The position numbers and the translations under genes are program-made. DNA of 64,000 bases. Origin: Lojkania enalia. Lineage: Eukaryota; Ascomycota; Dothideomycetes; Pleosporales. Position 1 is the first letter of the stretch. Every line of letters starts with the position of its first letter. A model generated the notes under the pieces. That model saw only the letters and a list, made by a program, of their open reading frames with translations, did not search any database and was not told the DNA's origin. This document shows, in pieces, positions 48,390 to 58,879 of the stretch. The stretch covers positions 253,512-317,511 of the forward strand of contig ML986604.1 of assembly GCA_010094045.1 (NCBI GenBank), read 5' to 3'.

Positions 48390-49088
48390 CCGTTACTAAT
48401 CATTTCAACATGTCGGATCTAAAACTTTCGTCGTTGAGACCAAGAGTGGATTCCATGTTGAAGGATATGAGAAGATCGAGTACGAGTTTACGTTCCTCGA
48501 TGGTATTTTCGACCTTTAGAATAACTAGCTTGCCGAATGCTACAAGCGATGGGATCGATGTCTTGTCATCATAGACCTTAACATCTTCAACATGTACAGC
48601 TAGAAGATGCAGAGGTATTTTGATCACTACGGCCTGTAGTTGAAGATTTCGCTACATTAGCTGACATACCTCGCCTGATCAGCGATGAGGAACATCGGCG
48701 TTTGATGAATTTCTTGCGAGTAGGCCTTTCCATGGATCATGAACTCTTCAATGGAGAAATCCTTGATAAAGGGACTCGGGCCATTCTTAAGACTAAAGAT
48801 GGAAAGGGTCGATTCGTGGCCCATAATCCTTTGGGAAGCTGCATGTTCCTCAATGACGTATCGATGGAAGAGATGTTCGAGGCAATTCGACGACATAAAC
48901 AAATTATGAAGCGATATCTACGACAGGGCGCAGGCATGGATGCACATGGAGATGCTGGTGACATTGGGTACACGATGAACGATGTTCCGGGAGATGATAA
49001 ACGAGTCGGCGAACAAGGGTCTTGCGAATGGGGTGTTGAATGGATTGCAAGAAGTGATGACAAAGGGTTATCCGAACGGATATCGTAA
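48390..49088 (+). pseudogene. Internally deleted sugar-phosphate cyclase (DDGS/EEVS-like, MysA-type)
   Basis: Two ends of a 3-dehydroquinate-synthase-superfamily cyclase without its middle. From about 48405 the plus strand reads HVGSKTFVVETKSGFHVEGY, then EKIEYEFTFLDGIFDL, a TAG, NN, a TAG, LAECYKRWDRCLVIIDLNIF, a TAG and MQRYFDHYGL with another TAG. This is the N-terminal NAD-binding region up to the first strand/helix units. From about 48640 in another frame it reads EDFATLADIPRLISDEEHRR, VGLSMDHELF, RAILKTKDGKGRF and GSCMFLNDVSMEEMFEAIRR, like the C-terminus of desmethyl-4-deoxygadusol synthases. Roughly 200-300 residues with the metal and substrate sites are absent. The enzyme would have converted sedoheptulose 7-phosphate to the gadusol core. 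The first four stops are TAG codons that a CAG-to-TAG change would explain. Confidence 0.7.
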
Positions 49089-49900
49089 TTAGGTCGTGTA
49101 GGGACGCGCGGGGGAATTACTTGGAAGATGCAGGTGCCACGTGCTAGCTCCTGAGAGATTTTTGATGCATATGGCCGGAGCAAAAAGTTTCATTTAGTCG
49201 GAGATGTCAGTCATGATGATTCGGCACTATAGATATGAATCAAAAAAATTTAAATCCGCAAAGGCCTGACACCAGCGACATACATATCGATCGAATGCCT
49301 TAACAGTAAATCTACATGTACTCCATAAGTCGACACCACTGTCCCATCGCCATCAATTAAGTTGACCCACGAGACCGCAGTTTCCTAACAGGAGATCACC
49401 TTCTTCTCCGGAGCCACGTTACCTAGGTAACTGGCAACCAAGAACAAAATTGGGTGCTAATGGTCGTGGCTGGCTCCGTTGCTTTTGATCAAAGAAGAGA
49501 AAAGCAAGAGTGTAAGGGCGAGCGAAGAATTTTATGGGCGGGATGGCTTAGTAATCCAATTACGGGCTAGCCGAATTAAGCAGCTACGGGCCTGGTATGC
49601 AGGATACGTTAGACGAATAATACCGTACTTACAGGAAAAAATGTTGCTTAATGGTAGTCTAGTATCACTGCTGCTTGTGACAAACTGTAGCACAACTTAT
49701 CGCATGCTGAAAGCACCGTCGACAGGGTTGCCGCAAGAGAAGATATTCATGAGCATGCTTATACTACGCTCAAGGGCGTACCCAATCAGCGCTTTACTGA
49801 TTAGGTGCTGGGAATAGTATCTATCTTTCCCAAATATTGTACACTTGTCACCAAGCTGTCAGAACTCCAATATGCGCTGTCATCGTGTAGTGTAAGCCGA
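49089..49900. other. 3' flank of PRE1 and remnants
   Basis: About 0.8 kb, AT-rich, between the cyclase relic and the end of PRE1. The open frame 49479-49817 has no family signal. Confidence 0.45.
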
Positions 49901-50735
49901 TTATGGAACTACAACCTTCACATCATCTTCATACTCCACTTCCCGAATGCCATCCTTGGTTATAACCTTCACTGTTACACCCTTGAAATCGATCGGTAGA
50001 CGTCGCTTCAGCTCCTCAGTGCACATGCGCAGAATCTTCATACCCCGTTCGAAGTCGATATCCGGATGATGGTGTTTGTCAAGGAGAGAGAGGCAGTAAT
50101 ATCTATGATGGAATATTAGCCAAGTTCAGGTGAGTTTAGTAGCAGCTTATGCGCCAGAATGGAAGTTGGAAATAGGGAGCGCAATGAATACATACTGTGC
50201 ATAGCCGTGTGCTGCGTATGGGACGGGAGCTGAGCTCGCAAGGTAGTCGATCCAGTACAGTGTAGGCTTGTCCGCAATCTTGTCGTAGCCTCCGAGCAGA
50301 AGGTTCACAGTATACGGCCTCCTCGAACGTAACGCGCGAGCAAGCTCTCCTCGGACGAAGCTTGCAGTGGCGGAAGGTGATAGCTCCATGCTATTTCGCA
50401 TCGAATATAGTTGGATGTTTGCTTGAATGAACTCGGCGAATTGAACTATGACACAGGGGTTAGATGATGCAATTCAAAAAGAAAAAGAAAAGAAAATAGG
50501 CGTCAAAAGTAGATATAATCTCATACCTGTATCGCCAGCTTCACCAGAAAATGCCATGAGCGAATGAGAGTTGAGCTCTCTTGTCTTGTCGTCGGAAGCC
50601 TTGAGGATTGTGGCACCTCGCATGGCTGCCTTCGAAGCAGCCACGATGGTAAAATCCTTGCCTGTTATCCCGAGTAGAACCTCCCTATTTTGGTGTTAGT
50701 CCGCGAATCTAGAGCAAACATAGGAGCTCCTACAT
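49901..50735 (-). CDS. PRE1: 20S proteasome subunit beta-4 (Pre1, beta type-2)
   Basis: A non-catalytic beta ring subunit of the 20S core particle. Four exons: 50735-50734, 50684-50527, 50445-50196 and 50102-49901, giving 203 residues. The first coding exon holds only the A and T of the start codon. The G comes from the second exon after a 49-base intron with an ACTAAC branch site. Without that splice the next codon is a stop (ATG TAG), so the split start is well supported. The product begins MEVLLGITGKDFTIVAASKA, without a Thr1 active residue, as expected for beta-4. Typical blocks follow: MAFSGEAGDTVQFAEFIQAN, VRGELARALRSRRPYTVNLL, GGYDKIADKPTLYWIDYLAS, AAHGYAQYYCLSLLDKHHHP and MDF-type DFKGVTVKVITKDGIREVEY. 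Later introns are 81 and 93 bases. Confidence 0.93.
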
Positions 50736-53402
<2,667 letters not shown>

Positions 53403-55065
53403 GCAGGCTTGGCTGGCTGGCTCAAAACGATCTATGATGGGAAAGCGCAGAGATGGGTGTCTACACGAGCTCACGACAACAATGTATTGAGAACTGAAAA
53501 TGACTAAGAATTAAAGACAACACTAAAATGAGATGATCTTTCAGTGAACGAATAAGGAAAAGATTGTGCAGCTACGCTGTCCTCTCCAAATCGACATATC
53601 GTACTAATATTTATAGATTTGGGTATCAAGATTCAATGATGTGCTCTTCGATGCTTTAAGTTGTCATGCTCCTTGGGGTACCGAAGAAGATCAGGGGAAC
53701 TTGCAAAGCTGAAAAGGGCAAGGTCGTTCACGTGATTTATAAGCTAGAGCCTTGAATCTTGAAAAGCCCCGAGTTTCTCCGCGACTGACATCAAATGCTG
53801 TTTCATGAAAGTCTGTGGCCGCGGACAGCCGTCCAACACTTATCCGAGAAGGTGGCTCTATGTCTTAACCTGCGTGTTAGTTGTGAGCCTTGTTTCGCCC
53901 GGCCCTTCCATTCCTACTCATCTAGATTATAACAATACGGTAGTGTTGGTCATGCTGTCGATCGATCTATTCATAGCATGTAGAACCGTATCAGCCTTAC
54001 GCCCCAGCTCCACCATGGCTATTAATATCCCTTCAAAATTCCGAGTTCTAGAACCATAGCTCCATTAAGAAAAAAAAAAAAAGTTATTCCAGAATATTAA
54101 AGGTAATTAGCTTTATAAAAGTATGCATTCCGAGATTCTCCGAGCAGAGGACTCTGTAATGCGTCTTGGCACAAGGATTTAATGTGCTTATATAGGTTGT
54201 ATTATATTCTACATTATGCCAGATTTTACCCAAGCTACTCTTAGCAGCAACCTTACCAATATGAACTAAGCGTTAACAAGGGGCGGTACTTATGGCTTAT
54301 TAAGTGACGATCTCATGAACTGGGCCACACGTACCTCTCCCATTATCTATGCAATTCGAAACACCCACTAGGGTGTGGCAGGAGTGGGTCGGCCACCTTT
54401 CCTGCTAGTGGTGGCGAACAGTAGGGAGCTTCGGAAGCAATGTGGCTTCTAAGTGAGCTGCGTAGCTTACTACGAACTTTTGACAAGAGAGTAGCTACGG
54501 AAAAGAAGTATTGCCGCAACAAACTCATTCTCATTGCTCGCGGTACTAGCTAACTACTTTAATAAGTACTTAGCTACGTCTATAGACCTTGTAACTACTC
54601 TTATGAGAAGACTATACTATAGGCCCTTGCTGTTAAGATGTACTTGGGGGAGAGAAGTAGGTTAGCCTTAGCTATGCTTTTCGCTTGAATAGCACCGTAT
54701 GAAATTGTCTATTTTGTCCACGCACTACCATCAAAATAATCTTGAAGTAGCGTACTAGCTTAGTCTTAAGATTCTATTAGACCCTTCTATTACTGCTCAT
54801 AACGCTCGATATATTTCGCGACACTACTTTCGCTCTACCATATATCTACACTAGCCTATATAGTTGCTGGCGGTAGGCCAATAAGGAGCCTTAATAGCTC
54901 CTTATTCTAAGTTAGAAATATTTCGAAATAGTTAGCGCTGCTATTTTTGTGTATGTAACGCAGTTGTATCATGGTGTTATCATCTCACCGCCACTACCCT
55001 TATATTGGCTTTGAAACATAGCCTCTATCTGCTCTCGGTCGACGTTGTCAGGGATCATTAACTTA
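53403..55065. other. Enolase 3' flank, then TpA-rich decayed sequence
   Basis: No intact gene. From about 54060 (after an A-run) to about 55060 the sequence is AT-rich and very rich in TpA: in 54541-54600 I count 12 TA and 2 AT dinucleotides. This is the signature expected after RIP of a repeated element. Short reading pieces survive (for example ELRSLLRTFDKRVATEKKY near 54450-54520) but no family could be named. Confidence 0.55.
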
Positions 55066-57357
55066 TTACATCGTCACGCAGCGAGGGTCTTCTTCTTCAG
55101 GCTCGGTTGACTCTGATCGTAGGTATTTCACAATCTTATTCTCGTCCCCGGAATCTTTCCTCGCCAAATCAAGTGCAGTTTTCCCCTTGGAATCAGTCGC
55201 ACGGACATCAATACCACGCTTACGCAAGAAACTAACAGCTTTTAATGTTCCACTTCCTACTGCAAAATGGAGAGCCGTGCGACCTTCGTTGTCCTTTGCC
55301 ATAAGTGAAGCGCCTTGTTGGAGCAAAATCTCCATCATTGTATACTTGCCTCCTGCAGCTGCAAAATGCAATGGCGTCATTCCATCTTTGTTCGGCCTAT
55401 TAACATCAAACCCTCGTTCCTGGATGAAATATCGTACTACTTCTTTCTGTTCTCGTTCGCAGGCCCAGGTGAAGGCATTCCATCCCGGGATGCGCTCTTG
55501 CGATGTTTTGTCTGCTCCAGCGTCAAGGAGGAATTTGACCACATCTAAGTGGCCATTGCCTGCTGCGGCGCTTACTGCGGTATTGCCGGTCTTGAACCAA
55601 ACTGATTGAGGAACGAACTTATCCATATCAGCGCCCTCACTCACTAATAGCTTGACAATAGCGAGGTGGCCATTGCTAGCTGCCCAATGCAGCGCGGTAC
55701 CTCCCCCAGGAAGAATACCCCATCCTTTGTCCATAGTGATATCGAGTTTTGCGCCATTTGCAAGAAGGAGTCGAACAATGCCCATATGACCTGATTCAGC
55801 CGCTTTTCCAAGCGGCGTCCAGCCAGAATACTTCTCATTGACATCCCTGACTGCCTTTAAAGCCTCTCGAACCTTCTCTACATTCCCTTCCTGTGCACAT
55901 TGGACAAGGCGCTCGGAGGCAGGTTCCCATTTAGAATCTTCGGGGCCAGGTTTCCTTTGTGAAACCTCGGAGTTAGCTTCTCGCTGTGAAACCTCGGCGC
56001 TAGCTTCCCGCTTTGAATCCTCGTCATTTTTCAAACGTCTCACATTTCTGAGGTCCATCAACATCTTAGTTTGGCTCCCGTTGCCTAAACGTAAAGCTTC
56101 TGCTGAGGTGCGGTCGGAAAGTCTAGCCTTTGTTGTGTGGCTATTGCCTGTTGTAGCGCGATCATTGCTTGGGAGTTGCTCGGTCATATTTGAGCCTAGG
56201 TAGACTGTCGCTAGCTTAAAGTTCTTTGAGGATGGACTAGGGATACATTCAAGCCCTTTTCTCTTGAAATAATTTTGATGTAAGGTATCTGGTGAAAGCT
56301 TCAGACAAAGCCGCGCCTTGTGTAGCCCAACTCGGCAGTAAAGATATATCATCACATCCGTGTCTATGCCGCCAGCCGAACAAGCAGGCAGGTTAAGTCG
56401 AAGACCCCTGACACTTAATGTTGGGGGGTCGCCGTCAGAGGTGCTGCTTGAATCTTGGCATATCATATTGTCGTATGGTACGTATTCTAATTCAGAATAA
56501 TCCCATTCCCTCGGTCGGACGCAGTGCAAACAGTTGAGGCGACAAAAATTAGCTGGAGAGTAAGCCAAAACACCGCGATAGATGGATTTTAAGGATGATC
56601 CCTTGTCTATTTCATGGTCATGCCATGCAAATAAAGAATAGTCTTCTGAATTCTTGATAATCTCTTCCTGAAGCCGGATGAACGCATTTTCTTTCTCTCC
56701 GTAGATCATAGGCATATTGACATGGAACAAGCCGAGGAGACTGTAGGCTCTATCTTCAACTCGGGTCGTATTTCTCGCCGAGGCCCATGACATTCTCTGG
56801 GCAACGTTACATATTGCTGGGTCAGCACCTTCCAGTACTCGAATATCGATACCTGTAATTCTTGAAATAAGTAGCTTATGTTCAAGCTTTGAGCCGATAT
56901 GTTCCCATTGTGCGTTATAGAATTCAACATTCCGCGGAGCAACCAATTCCTGAAGCGTCCAGCCTCGAGTAAACCATCTGCTTTGCCAGAACTCCTTTTC
57001 GAATTGGGAGTGATGTTGCCGGCTTTGAACATCAGAGAGGAAAACATAGCAGATTTTTGCTTCTTTATACCACTGAAACATTGAGTTAATGGATTCACTC
57101 AGCTCTGCGCTACTAGATTTGTCAATACAGCATGTGTCCACCCAGAAAAACTCTAGGCCATCACGATCGGCTTGCCTTCCACAGAACTGGATCTTTTTGT
57201 AGCCTTTCTTCTTATTTCCAGAGCCGTTCACCATGTCACGAAAGGTGACCTCCTCTTCTCCCCATGTGTGTGACAGAATGGCATAAGTAGGGATATCGCC
57301 GGCACCAGTCTGGGTCAGAGTAAAACCGCCGCGGCTATCAGACTGTAAGAGACGCAT
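55066..57357 (-). CDS. HET-domain protein with C-terminal ankyrin repeats and CaaX-like end
   Basis: Single-exon gene, 763 residues, apparently intact. HET motifs: TYAILSHTWGEEEVTFRDM near 24-42, LEFFWVDTCCIDKSSSAELS with SINSMFQWYKEAKICYVFL, and RWFTRGWTLQELVAPRNVEF. HET domains trigger cell death when fungal individuals with different het alleles fuse. A linker holds four degenerate nine-residue repeats (SKREASAE, VSQREANSE, VSQRKPGPE, DSKWEPASE; 55911-56029). About seven ankyrin repeats fill the C-terminal ~260 residues (WTPLGKAAESGHMGIVRLLL, TALHWAASNGHLAIVKLL, GMTPLHFAAAGGKYTMMEIL, RTALHFAVGSGTLKAV). The last four residues, CVTM, fit a loose CaaX farnesylation motif. Many HET proteins pair with an NLR partner, and an NLR relic lies about 1.5 kb away on the other strand. 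The trigger is unknown. Confidence 0.92.
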   Translation of the reverse strand: MRLLQSDSRGGFTLTQTGAGDIPTYAILSHTWGEEEVTFRDMVNGSGNKKKGYKKIQFCGRQADRDGLEFFWVDTCCIDKSSSAELSESINSMFQWYKEAKICYVFLSDVQSRQHHSQFEKEFWQSRWFTRGWTLQELVAPRNVEFYNAQWEHIGSKLEHKLLISRITGIDIRVLEGADPAICNVAQRMSWASARNTTRVEDRAYSLLGLFHVNMPMIYGEKENAFIRLQEEIIKNSEDYSLFAWHDHEIDKGSSLKSIYRGVLAYSPANFCRLNCLHCVRPREWDYSELEYVPYDNMICQDSSSTSDGDPPTLSVRGLRLNLPACSAGGIDTDVMIYLYCRVGLHKARLCLKLSPDTLHQNYFKRKGLECIPSPSSKNFKLATVYLGSNMTEQLPSNDRATTGNSHTTKARLSDRTSAEALRLGNGSQTKMLMDLRNVRRLKNDEDSKREASAEVSQREANSEVSQRKPGPEDSKWEPASERLVQCAQEGNVEKVREALKAVRDVNEKYSGWTPLGKAAESGHMGIVRLLLANGAKLDITMDKGWGILPGGGTALHWAASNGHLAIVKLLVSEGADMDKFVPQSVWFKTGNTAVSAAAGNGHLDVVKFLLDAGADKTSQERIPGWNAFTWACEREQKEVVRYFIQERGFDVNRPNKDGMTPLHFAAAGGKYTMMEILLQQGASLMAKDNEGRTALHFAVGSGTLKAVSFLRKRGIDVRATDSKGKTALDLARKDSGDENKIVKYLRSESTEPEEEDPRCVTM

Positions 57358-58879
57358 TTTGTTTGCGCCAGTATGAGAAAGGTCGACGAGGGGATCAACA
57401 CCGAAGATTGATAAGGATGATTGGTGATTTGGGGGATTAGGGCAGAATAAGTCTTAGCGGCCGTAGTATGGAGCGCCTCTTATCGCAAGAGCCCGCGACC
57501 AATTGTTACGCGTACGTCAGAAATTCGCAAGCTGTTTATGCTACTTCAGCTGCCTTATCGGTGGAGGACGAGTTGGGTTTGTAGTGTGCTATGCGCTCGC
57601 GAGGCGTGGTAGCAGGCTGAGAGGACGGGGCTGAATGCGGATTGCGGGGTGAGAGCGAACAGAGGCACAGCCACTACTAGTCAACAAAATGCGGGCAACA
57701 CACTTGTAACTAGGAAAGTGCTTCGTGCTAGACCACCCAAATCCAAATTGTGGACAATGAAAGCTTTGAGAAACGTGTTTGACCCTTATTCTATGATTGA
57801 AGCCGTATAAATACCTTGAGGGAAATATAGTTCCATCTATCAAGGATTTGATAAAGTGTAATACAACCTATTACGGATAACTACTACACATGTTCATGGC
57901 TCGCGTGAAACTCGTTAGACTTGCAACGTTTCTACCGCCCACGTACTTCAGTACAGATCTCGCTCCAAGTGATGCTACATACCTAAGTGATTCGTAATAA
58001 AGCAAAGAAACACGAGGAGCAATTGCCGTATGACCACAGAAATAGGACGCTATCTTAGATATGGCTTGTGTAAATGGCTGTATTTATTTTCGTAACAGGC
58101 AGCTTGCGCTTTTTCCGCTCTGTAAAGCATTCTGTTGCCCTAGGAAGGGGTTTAGTGCATCTGTAGTTGCTAAGACCCTGTGGTAAGTGTAGGGCCGCGT
58201 AACAATACAAGGGGATTCAGTAGCAGGCTCAGCGGGGGGATAGAGAGAGCGACATATCTATAGCGGTAGGTAGTAGTCAGCGTGGATATCCGGCTAGCTC
58301 GACGGCAAAGGTGCGAGGGCTAGGGATATCATAAAGCCAGACAGCCTCTATGACATTCCTGGTCTTAAGGTCATATTTTACGCTAAATGACAGAACTACG
58401 CTCAAGATTTAGCTTAGGATAGGAATAATTTCATCGCATTTTCAGTTTGATGGACCACAGATAATAAAATTCTAGTTGGTATGGGGTCTGTAGCGTCAGC
58501 TATGCTACAGCAAGGCGGCAGCTAACACCACTCCAGATTTCAGCCCAGGAGAGGCGGAATCGGTTGTGACTTCTCCTCTCCATTCCATCTCCCCCGTTCT
58601 CATAGTTCCAATTCCTTTAACGCCATCCAAATCTCCTGCTCCTTGCGAGACACTGCGCTCTTAACTTCGTCTTGAGTAAGTGGAGGCCTAGAACTTCACT
58701 GAGGAAGGCTAGCGACTGGATGGAAACGGCTAAGCCTGATTAAGCGTCCGAATCTGAATTCGTCGCCTTGAAGACTTTACCTATTGACTTGCAGTCGCAT
58801 CAAACAGACGAGGTTTAGTAGCTTATAACATCGTCCTCTTCCTGAGTCGCGGCAAATTACTAAATCGACATGCTACCGC
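57358..58879. other. Promoter region between the HET gene and the NLR relic
   Basis: About 1.5 kb, AT-rich, between divergent genes. The 200 bases next to 57357 should hold the HET promoter. No gene is recognised. Confidence 0.45.

Noticed and set aside
48657..49183. Minus-strand open frames over the cyclase relic
   Set aside because: The plus strand carries the recognisable cyclase C-terminus; the minus frames are its shadow.
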